Below, piece after piece: positions 12,660-24,784 of a stretch of DNA of 64,000 nucleotides. This DNA is from Lycorma delicatula. Lineage: Eukaryota; Arthropoda; Insecta; Hemiptera; Fulgoridae. Where the stretch lies: positions 124,137,324 through 124,201,323 of the forward strand of contig NC_134460.1 in the NCBI RefSeq assembly GCF_047948215.1, read 5' to 3'. The notes under the pieces are model-generated. The model was not told where the DNA came from. It saw only the letters and a program-made list of their open reading frames with translations, and searched no databases. The position numbers and the translations under genes were made by a program. Each line of letters starts with the position of its first letter. The first letter of the stretch is position 1.

Positions 12660-13285
12660 TTCTTCATTCCTCGGCATACAGCTACGGGGTACGACGAAAT
12701 AAAGCAACATTGAGATTATACAACGCTTCAAGAATAAGCTGGCGAGATTCATAATTATCTGAAATTGTCTTACGTCAGCGAGAAAATCAAACAATTCGGT
12801 TCACATTACAAATAACGGATAGATGGTAATCATGTGAACTATCCAACGCTGAATCTCCTAGACAACAATGAGGATGTCAGGCGACTCAAACGCCTTCACT
12901 TGCTGGATCAGCCAAAGAATTTGAGTGACTTCATCCCATAAGTGATGAGCATCTTCTTTATGTCTGATGAAGGGCCTAAATTCGTTTCATAAGCATATTA
13001 TGTTACTGTTTTTTTTTCCCCATTGTTCCTTTAATATTATTTGTTTTTTTTTTTGTTAGGATTTTAATGACTTTTGTCATTTTTATGAAGTGAATCTGTT
13101 CAAGTATTTATATATTATGTTATGTTTATAGCACATTTGAACTATTGTCTTATGTATGTATGTTTTATCGAGGGGATTAATTTGAAACCCCTCATCAAGT
13201 GTTTATTGTAATTCTATAAATTTATGGTTCCTTCTTGGAACCGGTTGAAGGTAAACGAATAGTAATCAAAAATAAAAAATAAAAA
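12660..13285 (+). mobile_element. LINE (Jockey/CR1-like) ORF2 C-terminus with 3' UTR
   Basis: On the plus strand the frame around 12775-12955 reads SEKIKQFGSHYK, one stop, then RIDGNHVNYPTLNLLDNNED and VRRLKRLHLLDQP. This is the typical end of Jockey-like ORF2, in which a helix with paired His/Arg residues is followed by 'RRLKR.H..DL'. Upstream, frames at 12680-12770 carry YGVRRNK and LYNASRISW in shifted frames. The 3' UTR is AT-rich and ends with aataaaaaataaaaatta near 13284. The element is 5' truncated and broken. Confidence 0.65.
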
Positions 13286-15124
13286 TTACTCGGTTACTGC
13301 GCCAGTGGCTATTTGATTTTCTCTAAGTTTCTTTTTTAAATTATTGATTTTCTTTAAAAGAAAAAAAGAGAAGAAAATCCGATTTACTTCCTAAAAATAT
13401 TTTAAATAAGAGAGAAAGAATAAAGTTTCCGTGAAATGAAGCTAATTGATCTCGAAAAATATATTTCAGAAGCGCATAAAATATAATGCAATCAGAATAA
13501 TGTATTAGAAGTATACGTCAATCACGTCAAGCTCTATGAGAAAAAAAATTTAACAAAAAATAATCTGTCGCTTTCTGAATTGTTAGTAGTGAACTGTAAA
13601 AGATGATGAAAAGTACGACTGATGTGTCATTCTCTCGCTCTTTTGTGTCTCTCATTCGCTTTCTCTGTCTTTCTCACTTTTTTAAAATGAAACAGTGTAT
13701 AGGAAGTGCGCGGAAGGAATGGGAATTTTGCAGCTTACAAATTACCCAGCGGCAACCAGGTTCTCTTCCATCCTCCACAATAGAACAAATCTACCACAAC
13801 AATCAAAACCGTCCTTCCATTACACATTTATTCCATTGTTATAAATTAAATATTAGCCGAAAGGCAACTAAAGCTTTTTGTTAAAACTGTTTTAACATGT
13901 ACTGTACAATCTATTTGTTGTATCTAATCAGAAAACTAGTACAATAATAGTAATAATAAAACTCATATAATGTCAATATTATGTAAACTCTAATTCCGTA
14001 ATTAATATATATTTTACGTTACACATTTCGTTCGAATAAATAACTAAATTTTATAACAACTATTAAACCTTTAGGCCGAAAAAATGTATAAAGTATGCAT
14101 TTTAAAATAAAGAGGATTGTTACGGAAGAATTCACTTTATTGGATTAATTTAATATAAATAAATAAATAAGCTTTTTTTATCATGCAATATTAATATATA
14201 TTTTTAATTTCCAGGCGAGTCTAACTCGAATAGCTATATTAAAATGAAAAGTACGGTAATCACATCAAAAGTGGGGTAATGAGTTTTTACAAATATTTTT
14301 CTTTTAGGATCCAACTATCTCATGTAGACCAAAAAAATATATATGTTTGTTTATGAGGGTAGGTACGTTTGAATGTGTGTCCGTACTAATTTTGGGCTTA
14401 TATCTCAGGATTTACCGCACCAATTTTCTTCAAATTTTGTTCAAATATTTCTATAGACGGTCTACTGACCACATAATTTTTTTACAAAATTCATTAAGAG
14501 GATCGAGGATAATATGAAAAAATCAGTTTCAATTTCCTTCAGAGGCATTTTAGAGATTTATTAAAGCAAATCTTTTACATGTAATGCATATATAAATAAT
14601 CTAAAAATATTTTATTTAAAATCAACCCATAGCTCTTAAAATTGGAAAAACAACGTTTTTTTAATTATTTTGATCTATCTTCTTTCCGTTTAAATATTTC
14701 TCAAAAATGTTTTCAAAGTTTATACTTCATGAATAGAACTATCAAGAAATTTTGTACAGTTATTTTAAACTATAGATCTCGGACGTAAAATGCAGAATGT
14801 TTTTTGAAATTTTTTTTTCTTATTTTGGCCTTTATTAAAGGGGCTGTTGCATTTATAGAAAGCGTTACTTAAGCAAGTTTGTTGCTAAAAATATATTAAT
14901 AGATTTGTTTTATAAAAATGAATATATTTTTAAATGAAATTTTTAAGAAAAATTATCTTAAAATTTATTCCCACCTCTAAAAACATAGATATTCTGTTTC
15001 GTTTGTTTTTAGTTTTAACTCTTTTAATTTTTATTATTAATAGGAAGGAAAGTCACGCAATACTTTGCCAGTTTTTTTTAAATCTGAGAAAAACAGAACT
15101 GAAACACTTTTATACTTCCGGCAT
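13286..15124. other. AT-rich stretch with a weak dispersed-repeat trace
   Basis: The 93-codon frame at 13603-13884 is unrecognised and probably chance. Around 14330-14480 the words 'ggcttatatctcaggatt' and 'ccaattttcttcaaattttg' resemble the tails of dispersed insect repeats, and a similar trace is at 16610-16700. No boundaries could be set. Confidence 0.35.
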
Positions 15125-15668
15125 AAAGTTTTTCTCACATATCTCAAAAACGATTAGCCGTAGGATGTTGAAATTTTGGATTTAGGGCTGTTGTAACATC
15201 TAGTTGTTCACTTTCCCTTTTGATTGCAATCGACTGAACCAAAAGTTTCCAAAGAAAGCCCAAAATCCAAATTAAATTATTTCGATTTTGGACTTTTTCT
15301 TAACTGTAGTAAGCACTCTTTGAGTGCTTTTCAACGAAATATCATAAGTGTTACTTAACTGGTTCCAGAGTTATAGGCAAATAAAATTTTAATTAATGAA
15401 ATATTTGGATCTTAGGGAAAGGCCCACCGATTCGAATCCGACTTCATTTCAGATTTTTGTTAATTTAAATATATTCATTTATTAATAATTATTAACCTCT
15501 GACTATAAAAAAAAAATCATTACAATAAATAATAATTCAATAATAGTAATAAAAAAAAAATATTAAAAACAGTCTGAAGTTATTGAAATAAAATTTTATG
15601 TACTTTTAAAAATATGTATATGTAATTTAACAGGCGTACAAGGAAGTCATGTGGTGTCCACATCTGAT
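15125..15668 (+). repeat. Family A repeat, copy 3 (5' truncated)
   Basis: Starts at about ctcacatatctcaaaaacga and carries gttgaaattttggatttagg (15168-15187), the ccaaaatcc hairpin (15255-15300) and the gttccagagttataggcaaa block. The B-box-like cgattcgaatccgactt is at 15428-15444. It ends with gtacaaggaagtcatgtggt and gtccacatctgatt. The head with acttccttgtac is missing. Confidence 0.75.
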
Positions 15669-18611
15669 TATTTAATATTAATTGAAAATTATAATTTAGA
15701 ATCGTATTATTATATTTACGCATTTATTTCAGTCTACTGGATAATAAATATCGCTATAAAATTTAGTAACCTCCTGTTTCGTTTTTCTTTTCATTTTGTT
15801 GATGGTTACATCATGATATTTTAAAAAACATATTACATAGATATAAGACGTACATTTATTTAAAGAGTAATCAAACATTTTGTTTTAAATCTTAAATCGA
15901 GTCCCATGTATCTACCTTTTTAAAAAAGACTTTCCATGTCGCTTCATTAATAATAGATACAGTTGGATTTTCAATTCTGAAAATTAAAGTTAAAAATGTT
16001 TTTTTTTTTATAAATAGGATTTAATAATCGGTCAACTTGTTTTTTGGAACTTAAAGATTTATGTACTGGAGAAATTCTTTACTTCAATAACTTAGCATAA
16101 TTTGATGTAACGTTATTCAACAATTTTGTCATGTTTTTTTATATGTACTCGTAGTTTCGTCATGTATTTACTTTATTATTTCATGTATTTAAATTTTAAA
16201 TAATTAATATGAAGTTTATCCGACAAACATTATTTATATTATAAATCACTGTATATTCTGTAATACTACTTTGATTTACCAGGATCATGACTTCCTTGAT
16301 CCATTCAGGCAAATGCTGAAGTAGTTCCCGTTTTTTTATCCGTAGAGTATTACATCTCATTACTGATATGACCTATATCAGGTTCTACATCATATATTAT
16401 TATGTACCAATCAGAATAATATATATATGTATTACAGTTTCCTGTGTATCGCGATATAAGCTGTTATAACAGCTGTAGTTATAACGGGAAAGTACATAGA
16501 TCGGTCAAAAAAATATCTGAACAAAATTGTTTTTTTTTTTAAGTTTTATGACTTAAGGAGACTTTTTTTAAAATTAAAAATACAGAAGTGTATACTATGT
16601 ACGTATGTATATTTCCATGTATTTGGTCTTACAACTCTGGACGTCGTTGACCGATTTTCCGAAAGTACTACCTTCGGGTGAAAGAAATTTTATCAAGATC
16701 ACAAATATGAAACTTTTATTTAAAATTCACTCCCTCCCAAAAAAAAATAGCTTTATATTATTTTTTTAGCTTTGCTTCAGAAAAGGAGTTAACGGAAGTT
16801 TTTTTCATCTATATTTTTCTACATCAATAGGCCTTCAAACCATTATAAAAATATTTTGCACATTCTATTCCAATAGTCTGTGTTAACAAATTTTTTTTAA
16901 ATTTATTTTAAATTTATCCATCTCGAAAATTTTATTTAAAATGCAAAAATCTTAATATTTTGATAGCCCTTATTCTTAAGCATTTCTTGATAAAAAAATT
17001 ACTCAAAAAAGTTCACCCTCTTCCTAGAAAATTACAACTTTATTTAGAATAATGGTTGTATCTCTGCATTTTTTAAACAATTTTAAAAAGTTATTTTTTT
17101 TAAATTTATTATCACCACTTAAGGGATTATTTTCTTAAAAATTAATTTTATTCGAATGCTTCTCCTTGAATATGGGAGCCCCCGAAATGAATAAAATATT
17201 TCTCGCAATTTCAAACTTTTAATGCTCAAAACGTATTTTTTTAGCCTGTGAAGTTACTAAAATAACTTAATACACCTCGCCTGATGAGAAAGGTCACAAA
17301 TGTTTTAAAAAAATCGAAAAACTTAATTTTTTTAATTTCGATTTTAATTTATTTAAAATCAATTTTAGTGGATATTTTTGTGGACCTTATTAAAACTATA
17401 CTAATGTATAAAATGTATACAAAATAAAATGTATAAAAAAAAGTTTATCTTATCTGTAACAGGTCCAATCACAATCACAGCAACACATTATAGTCCATCA
17501 TCCAAATAATCTTAATCAATAAAACAACCCGTAATAACAACCGTAAAACCTTATCAAAAGCTGTATTGCCACAGAGAAGAACAAAACACGACCGACCTCA
17601 CTCTTCAGTCAACCTCGATCTATTCTATGTTTGGAAAAAAAGAACACAAAACAGTAGTTTTATTGCTAAACTTTCATTAAGTCCTCCACAAGTATTGAAA
17701 TAATCGGTTTTTTTGTTGTTGTATTTATTGATTTAAATATCATAAAATTAGAAATAAATATTTTTATATAAAAATATTAAAAAAGAATTCATCATTTTAG
17801 TTATTATTTTTCGATAAAAAAAAATTATTTTACCATAAAGATACAAATAGAGCAAAAATGATTGAATTGAGAAAATGAATTGCCGGTTTTTTATTTAATA
17901 TAACAGAAAGATGATATTTATTATATTACTGTTTTAATGAAGCAATTTATTAACCTTTAAATTCATCGGCATAGCTATAGCACGTCAAGTATAATCATTA
18001 CTTTTAAAGAAAAGTATGAATGTAATCGCTGAACCTAAGGCTTCTTTATACCTTATAGAACTAACCTACATATATAGAATCCTACCAGACTCATTCATAT
18101 TAAAAAATAAAAGATTAATTTTAAATAAACAAAAGCATAGGCCTATTCAAGACTTCATCTACTTTCTAATCAGAAGATTACATAAATATTACAAACCGAC
18201 TTTGTCGGTGTTCAAAATAAAGTTCTTTTACATTTCTTGGTTTATGCGTAATAAGTACTCTTCCTTTTTTTTTAATAGTACTATTGTTCTTCGACCTTTC
18301 ATGTTTTTTTTAGTTTTTTTTATACAAAAGTTTTATCTCGACGTAAAAGATACGACAAAATGTTGATATGAAAATTATTTATTCATCCGAATAATAAACT
18401 GAATTCTTCTATTTAATGTAAACATTTATTAAATATATAATTATTTTTTTCAGTAGTTAATGTAACCTTCAATTTTATCCAACTTATGTGTATAAAAACA
18501 AATGAAATTTCAAAATTTGTTTCATTGCTTTCTTGGTACATCCAAAATTTGATGATGAGAAAAAATATACTTTCCTAAAATTAGTATTTGTATAGATATA
18601 TTATATATTTA

Positions 18612-18645
<34 letters not shown>

Positions 18646-19424
18646 TTGTAATTTTTGTATTTTTAATCCATTTTCAATTTCATTCAAAACTGAAGTAAAT
18701 TATTTCAGCTTGAATATGTTTATAAAATTTTTTCAAACATCAAGAAAAAATTCCCGAATAATTTTTAACAGATTTTGCCGGATAAATTGAACCCAGCTCA
18801 ATCTTGGATGGATTAAAATCTTACCTAACCTTCATATAAATTTCTTGATACCTCTTAAGCCATCAAATTAATATTTTAGTCTCGTTAAAGATTCGTTTTT
18901 CTTCCTACCAAAAAAAAAAAAACTAAAAATATTATTACGTTAGTAAATCTAATATAAAAACATTTTTTTTTAATTTTTGACCGGATTTCCAACTCATTTT
19001 CTCTTTTTATCAATTAAAACAACTTGGTGACAAATTCGCTAAAAATTAATTTTATAAAAAATTTCTTAGAACGCATAATAAAAGTTATAACTTCATAAAC
19101 AATAGTAAAAAGAATTTTTGAATTTTAAAAAGATACGCCTCAGCCCTTTTCAACTCTCTTACAAAAATATTTTGTGACTTAAATTTTTGGTGAATTTTAA
19201 AAATGTATATATATATTTTTGTAATGTGAGAACTAACGAACGATATAAATTTAACGTTGCATGCATTGAAAATAGTATGTGAGTTCGTGGTTGTATTAAA
19301 TTGAAGGATTCTTGTTTCAAAAAGAGGATGAGTACAAGAGAAGTCTTTCTGGACCCTCAAACTAATTTTTTTTTTTTGCTTGATTATATATTTTTTTCTT
19401 TTTCGTCCCCTGGGAGCTGATGAC
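15669..19424. other. Long AT-rich stretch with no supported gene
   Basis: The longest frame, 116 codons at 18016-18366 (plus), is Lys/Ile/Phe-rich and unrecognised. The 113-codon minus frame at 19085-19426 is also unrecognised; it abuts the LINE 3' end. An (AT)n tract sits at about 18615-18645. The 16500-17400 part has long T-runs and weak repeat words but no clear element. Confidence 0.45.
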
Positions 19425-20505
19425 AACGACTTGTCGTCATCAGCGCACAGACACGATATTCGTGTAGTAAATAAATATTAAAAGTTAAATTAAAAACTAA
19501 AAAAAGTAATAAGAAAACAATAGCATAAATGGGAAACGTCTATGACGTATGCTAAAAACGAAATAAAAGCACAATATTACATTAATAATTTAAATTAAAA
19601 AAATATAATTACCACATTCCTCATGCCAAATGGCGTAAATAGCTGAAAAATACTATAGTAAAAATCAAGTATCTGAATATAAACGGACGGCCTTAAGAAA
19701 TCGTAAAACATTTTATAACATCTCATTGTTTGCAAAGATACTTCGAAAGTTAGTCCCTAGTTCAAACGTCCGACGCAGTGCCGTATAACAGACACAATCC
19801 GCTAGTATATAGTGCACAGGTATGTGACAGCCGCAGCGAACACAAACGGATGCATCGGTCTGGATCATCAGATATCCATGAGAGAGCCTAGTGTGCCCTA
19901 TTCGCATACGGCAACAAATAATAACCTCCATTCGACGGTTATTTCTGCATGAGGAGCTCCACGATAAAAGAGTGTTCTTAACTGGACAAAGTTTATTGTT
20001 GATGGCAGCATTTCATTCCCACTCATCATGAACCAGCCTCTTCAGAAAACGGATAAGATCGTTCGAAACAACATGATTAGTGAAAGGAGGCTGAAAACAA
20101 GCCTCTTTGCTGCACAATCAGCGACCTCATTGCCTGAGATTCCATTATGGCTGGGGATCCAGTAGAAGCTCACAGTTTTATTACTCTGAGTCAAACGCTC
20201 TGAATTTCATATACAATAATGTGTCGAGTACATATCACCAATCACCTGTAAGGCACTCATGAAATCTGACCAGACAAGTACGTGTCGAAATGTTGGGCTA
20301 ATTATACTTTAGACCTTATTAATAGCATATAGCTCCGCAACAAAAACATTGACGGTACTGGGAAGGCCAAATATATATCTTCTGTTGCCAACCACAAAAG
20401 TACAACCAGCAGAATTAAAGTTTATAGAGCCGTCCGTATAAACTACAGCATCAGGATTTACGCTTGATGATATCGCTATATAAGCTTGATACTGTGTGAT
20501 ATTTG
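19425..20505 (-). mobile_element. LINE (I/Jockey-like) RNase H, CCHC tail and 3' UTR; second copy
   Basis: Minus strand, better preserved than the 7.8-kb copy. RNase H catalytic blocks are present in order: YTDGSINFNSAG (Asp), FVAELYAI (Glu), VLVWSDFMSAL (Asp) and WIPSHNGISGNEVAD (Asp/His region), with stops after AINKV and before NSERL. The C-terminal frame 19713-19931 reads CRMRIGHTRLSHGYLM and then CVRCGCHIPVHYILADCVCY, a Cys-Cys-His-Cys zinc knuckle. The 3' UTR matches the 7.84-8.0-kb copy. The RT domain is missing; upstream it joins a SINE head. Confidence 0.85.
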
Positions 20506-20612
20506 TAGATGGAATTTTTGTAGCGTATGGAAATGCCATTCTTTACCGGGATTCGAACCCGGAACCTTCGGATGAAAGGCCGAGACGCTACAATTCCACC
20601 ACGGAAATTTAG
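20506..20612 (-). mobile_element. tRNA-Glu-like SINE head joined to LINE sequence
   Basis: On the minus strand: an A-box region ggtggaattgtagcg, an anticodon-arm-like ctcggcctttcatccg (TTC, as in tRNA-Glu), and a B box gggttcgaatcccgg (about 20549-20563), then the SINE word atggcatttccatacgctac. The acceptor-stem ends do not pair, so this is not a working tRNA. The SINE body stops at about 20505 and LINE RNase H sequence follows on the same strand. Confidence 0.7.
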
Positions 20613-20779
20613 AAAGTATATTTCAAAAAAATAAACATATCTACGTGTAATATTAGATCTGAAGAAATGAGAATAGAATAAAATTTTCAAAATTTTAAGA
20701 AAAATTGGGACTTAAAAAAAAGGGGGAAAACTTATTAAAATTGTTTTCCAGACGTCATTTATAAAAGTAAATGATGAAG

Positions 20780-21425
20780 ATGAAGCAAAATCTAATTCAG
20801 AATGGGTGAAGTCTATCTCAGTTGTTTTTCAGGATATATAAAAGAGGAAATGCAGATATTATTGGAAAAAGAATAACAAAGGGTAACTTAACCAAGGAAA
20901 AAGATGTTGAAATTTATTGATGACATTGTTTTTTTAGGCAGAAACTAGAAATGAGTTTAAGAAATATAATATAAATATATGTAAATATAAACATGGAGTT
21001 ATGCTAGGTGAGAAATTCAGTTTGAAAATAAACAAATGTAATTAAATAGCAGAAAGAAATTATTTATCAGAAATTAAATTTCAAAATACAGAAATATAAT
21101 TTACCAGAAATTGCAGAATGTTTGTAATATAGGCAACAGAATTAATTATAAAGGATAAAGAAGAAATGTAGATGTAATATGCCGATTGAAAGAAGCAAGA
21201 AGACCTTTCAAGAAACAAAGTCTATAAAGAATATAGATTTCATAATTAATTGTAAAAAATTCTTGAAAATATTTATGTGGTAGTGAAACATGGTCAACAG
21301 GAAAAGTAGAAAATAAAAAGATAAACTTTTGAAAAGTGGTGTTACATGACGATATCAAAAATTAGGATGATAGATAAAATTTTAAATGATGAGATCCTAA
21401 GATCCTGTCTCATAATCCTATGAGA
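20780..21425 (+). mobile_element. LINE reverse transcriptase C-terminal remnant
   Basis: Plus strand, in broken frames: AETRNEFKKYNINI near 20940, then KYKHGVMLGEKFSLKINKCN (about 20980-21040), AERNYLSEIKFQNTEI (about 21045-21100), RLKEARRPFKKQSL (about 21183-21225), GSETWSTGKVENKKIN (about 21282-21327) and EKWCYMTISKIRMI (about 21330-21375). The blocks match the RT thumb of RTE-type LINEs, where a Leu-rich 'INxxKTK' block precedes the Tyr/Ser-Glu-Thr-Trp motif ('GCETW'). Many stops. The upstream YADD region is not recognisable. The frames on the opposite strand here are shadows. Confidence 0.7.
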
Positions 21426-21886
21426 CCAGGAATAAAATGAATTTTGTAGCATAAAAACTTATTTTGTCTCTCATTAAAAGACAAACTTAAGTTTTTTTGT
21501 ATCAAACACACTCAGGTTTAATTAATTTATGTATAGAATAATTTCCTTCAAAACAGAAATAATAAAAGTAAATTTCAAGATAATTTATTTTTTTTAAATT
21601 TCATTACTGTTCCATTCTTCCTCCACCGTCATTAAACTGTTTTTTCGTTACCTATGAATATTGAAAAAGTATATTTAATGATAAAATAAAATAAAGTTTT
21701 AAGTAACATAAATATGTAAACGAGTATTTTCTGAAATTTCAGAACACTGATAAGTTCGTAATCTGATCGGATTACCAATGTTAATACTCAATGATCGAGG
21801 TGAACAAAAAATGAAAATACTGTATATTACAAAATATCTCCGTAATATAATTGAAAAGAAACATGATTCCAAATCCGTTGTTTTTT
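21426..21886. other. AT-rich stretch, nothing recognised
   Basis: Only a tandem gatcctaagatcctg duplication at 21393-21410 stands out, just before this stretch. Confidence 0.45.
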
Positions 21887-22512
21887 TACTTCATTATACG
21901 ACGAAGTAAATGAAGTATTGTGATCGCGAAAAATTTAGGTTTTCAGATTTCAACGGAAATATCCATTTTGACTATTCCTGGACTTGTTTGCGTGACGTCT
22001 GTACGTACGTATATATCTCGCATAACTCAAAAACGATTAGTATTAGAATGTTGAAATTTTGGATTTAGGACTGTTGTAACATCTAGTTGTGCATCTCCCC
22101 TTTTGATTCCAATCGACTGAACCAGAAGTATCCAAAAAATCCAAAACATTTATATTTTGGACTTTTGAACAGCAGTAATAAGCCCTCATTGAGAGCTTTT
22201 CAATGATATATCAAAAGTGGTACTTATTTTCATTAGTTCCAGAGTTATAGCCAAATCAAAATTTAATTAATGAAACATTTGGATCTTACAAGGGGAAGGC
22301 ATACCGGTTCGAAACCGATTTCATTTCCTTTTTTTTAACTTTTCATTTTAATTTAAATATATTGATTTATTAATCTGTGATTGTAAAAAAATGTTTGCAA
22401 TAAATAATAATTCAATAATAACAATTAAAAAAAATATGAAAAAATCAGAAGTACAGAAAAAAAAGTGTATATGTAATTTAATAGGCGTACAAGGAAGTCA
22501 TGCGTTGTCCAC
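21887..22512 (+). repeat. Family A repeat, copy 4 (near full length)
   Basis: Head gaagtattgtgatcgcgaaa (21912-21931), then gaaatatccattttgac, an acgt run (22000-22012), caaaaacgattagta, gcaccuts-type block near catctagttgtgcatctccc, and the ccaaaatcc hairpin (22125-22165). Next come gttccagagttatagccaaa, the B-box-like cggttcgaaaccgattt, the A/T part, and the end gtacaaggaagtcatgcgtt. Note that the word 'gcaccuts' above is only shorthand for the gcac/tcccc block; the bases are as in the window at 22088-22102. Confidence 0.8.
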
Positions 22513-23009
22513 AACAATTTTTTTAAGATGAAATGATAAAGACAAGATACATGTACTGAAAGAAAATTAATATCCTTGTTGAAGAATCTTAGAATTTGTT
22601 CTTAAACTAATTACTTAACTCGAATCAAATAGATGAAATGGTTGTCACAATAGAAAATCTATGCTAAGAAGATGCAGTGTAATAAATTGGTGGTTTTGTC
22701 TTACACTAAAAAAAAAAAAATTAAATTTTTATTACATCGATTTCATTGTGATAGTTACATTTATTATAAATAAGTTAATTACAGATTATTTCTAGAGAGT
22801 ATGAAAAATCGTTAAAAAGGTCTGTAACATAAAAATTTTCAATTTTTTTAGAAATTGTTATAATTAACTTATTTCTAGAGCGCTTCAATCCTCTTCAGAA
22901 ATGAAATATAGATAAATACAATTCGCTAATTTTTAAAATTATATTTAAGATGATTTATTAGGAAATACTGACGAGTCAAGAATCTCTTTATGTGTACGCA
23001 TACACAAAT
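22513..23009. other. AT-rich stretch, nothing recognised
   Basis: No open frame or repeat recognised. Confidence 0.5.
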
Positions 23010-23440
23010 AAATATCATTTGGTGTTCTGCCTGGCGCCAGGTTCCTTACGGCGCCGCTATCACAATGCATTTCTGTCCCAAGCCTTCTTTTTTGTCCCCT
23101 TTTAGTTAAATTTATGATGATTTATAGATGATATTAACTTCAACCTCGCTTACTTTCTCATTTTACTGAGCCTTCCGATCTAATCGTCAAGTCTCCTCTT
23201 CCACTAACCTTATGTCTTAACCTGTTTCCTTTTCTTTTGTGTACTTTTGAGATAAGTGTTCATTTCTCTTTAATCCTGTTCATTACATCCTCATTCCTTA
23301 CCCATCCATCTTCTTCTTCCTTTTTCATATCCAAATCTCAAAAGCCTCAATCCAATCCCTCTCCCTTTTTCTCATAATTCATGCTTCATTTCGATTGTTC
23401 TCTCTACATAGCATTTGACTAACCTCTCTCCCTTATATTT
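23010..23440 (-). mobile_element. RTE-type LINE C-terminal remnant
   Basis: Minus strand: KRERDWIEAFEIWI (about 23335-23375), then shifted RNEDVMNRIKEK (about 23270-23310) and KVHKRKGNRLRH (about 23220-23255), then AWDRNAL and RRRKEPGARQNTK near 23020-23080. This is the standard order of the RTE C-terminus ('EAFEMWxxRR', 'NExVLxRIxEKR', 'RRxRWIGHxLR', 'AQDRxxWR'). Several stops. It may be the same LINE type as the plus-strand remnant at 20.8 kb but is inverted relative to it. Confidence 0.7.
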
Positions 23441-24784
23441 AATTTTTATTACGTAGTAATTTCTTATTTTTACTGATGGCTTCCTTTACCTTCATCATCC
23501 TTCCTTTTAATAATCGATGGATGAAGTCGTTATTTGATGAAAATCCATATTAACAAAAAAAAATAAACAAAAATATTATTTGATTTTTACGAAATTATTT
23601 TCAAAAAACTACAACGTTTTGGTACAGCTGAAGAAGGTAATATGTATCGAAACAGCTGTGTTTTTTTAATAATTTTGTGAAATCAAATAACATTTCTTTT
23701 CGTTTTGATCCTTCCTTTTACTTCCATTGCCTTCTTCCAGCCCTCTGTCTCTCTATATTCCCAAATATTTGTAATTTTTTGTGTATTTTTTTTTTACTCG
23801 TCTAAACTTACATAAAAATTCATAATCCTATGTTTTAAATAAATTACAAATAAATTTCTTGCTAAAAAATTTTGTTTTGTGGAAATTCATTTAAATAAAT
23901 TCAATGATATTAAAAGGCAGATAGATGATGGATCCCTCAAAATAATACTAATAAAAAATTTCGCTACTTTTGTTTCTTAAACAGAATAAAATTCTGTAAA
24001 ACATTAGTTTTTCATAAATGTAATTTAGTAGCTATACATTTAATTTACACAACACTCAGTACTCCTTTATTTCTATTAATATCTCTTTGAGATATAATCT
24101 TATTACAAAGCCACTGCAAACAAATAATACCTAAGAAACATTAACTGCTTGAAGTAGAAATGAGAAATTTTAGAAGTAATATCGTCATCCTTCTCTACAA
24201 AATTATATTCACATAAATAGAAAGGGTAAAACTGTGGGAAAGCCAGGTGGAGTAGTATTATTCTGAAGGAGTAAGCGCATTCGCTATATGGTTCATAAAT
24301 GCGACTCCAGAGAATGTTGAACCGACATTTAACCTAATCTCAGAGGACGGACTGTACACAGGAGTATACACACGTTCGTACATACACTTGTATCTATTAA
24401 TACATCTGTTTGTTTGTTTGTTTATATAACACTGAACAATACGCGTTTGCTACACCTCTATAATAGCATTCCCCAGGACCACATTCAAGCATTCTTTCGT
24501 TTTTATTGCCGCAAAGCGGCAGGCAATAATGGCCTACTCAATTTTACTGCATTGCTACAACTGTTTATTTAACTTTGTACTATCAAATACCCGACTAATT
24601 TTAACTACCGATATTAACGCACATTTAACATCCTTATTAAAATGTAAAAAAATAAAATTACATATACAAGAGTGTTGTAAATAATACGTTGTATAATAGA
24701 TAATTTTTTATTTTATATACTTATCATGTGTTAAAACACTTTATTAAATGATTTTAAGGACTTTTTAAAAAAAAAAAAAAAAAA
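23441..24784. other. Intergenic stretch with pyrimidine-rich parts
   Basis: No gene seen. A (gttt)-type run lies at 24408-24423. Pyrimidine-rich DNA at 23690-23780 is low complexity. Confidence 0.45.

Noticed and set aside
13603..13884. 93-codon plus-strand frame
   Set aside because: Has a start and normal composition but no motif, splice context or repeat partner that I could recognise.
18016..18366. 116-codon open frame on the plus strand
   Set aside because: AT-rich Lys/Ile/Phe composition, no recognised motif, no promoter or splice context.
19085..19426. 113-codon open frame on the minus strand
   Set aside because: No recognised domain; lies in AT-rich DNA downstream of a dead LINE 3' end.
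20540..20605. Possible functional tRNA-Glu gene on the minus strand
   Set aside because: A and B boxes and a TTC anticodon region are present, but the acceptor ends do not pair and SINE body follows.
23690..23780. Pyrimidine-rich tract as a splice acceptor region
   Set aside because: No coding frame on either side to support an exon.
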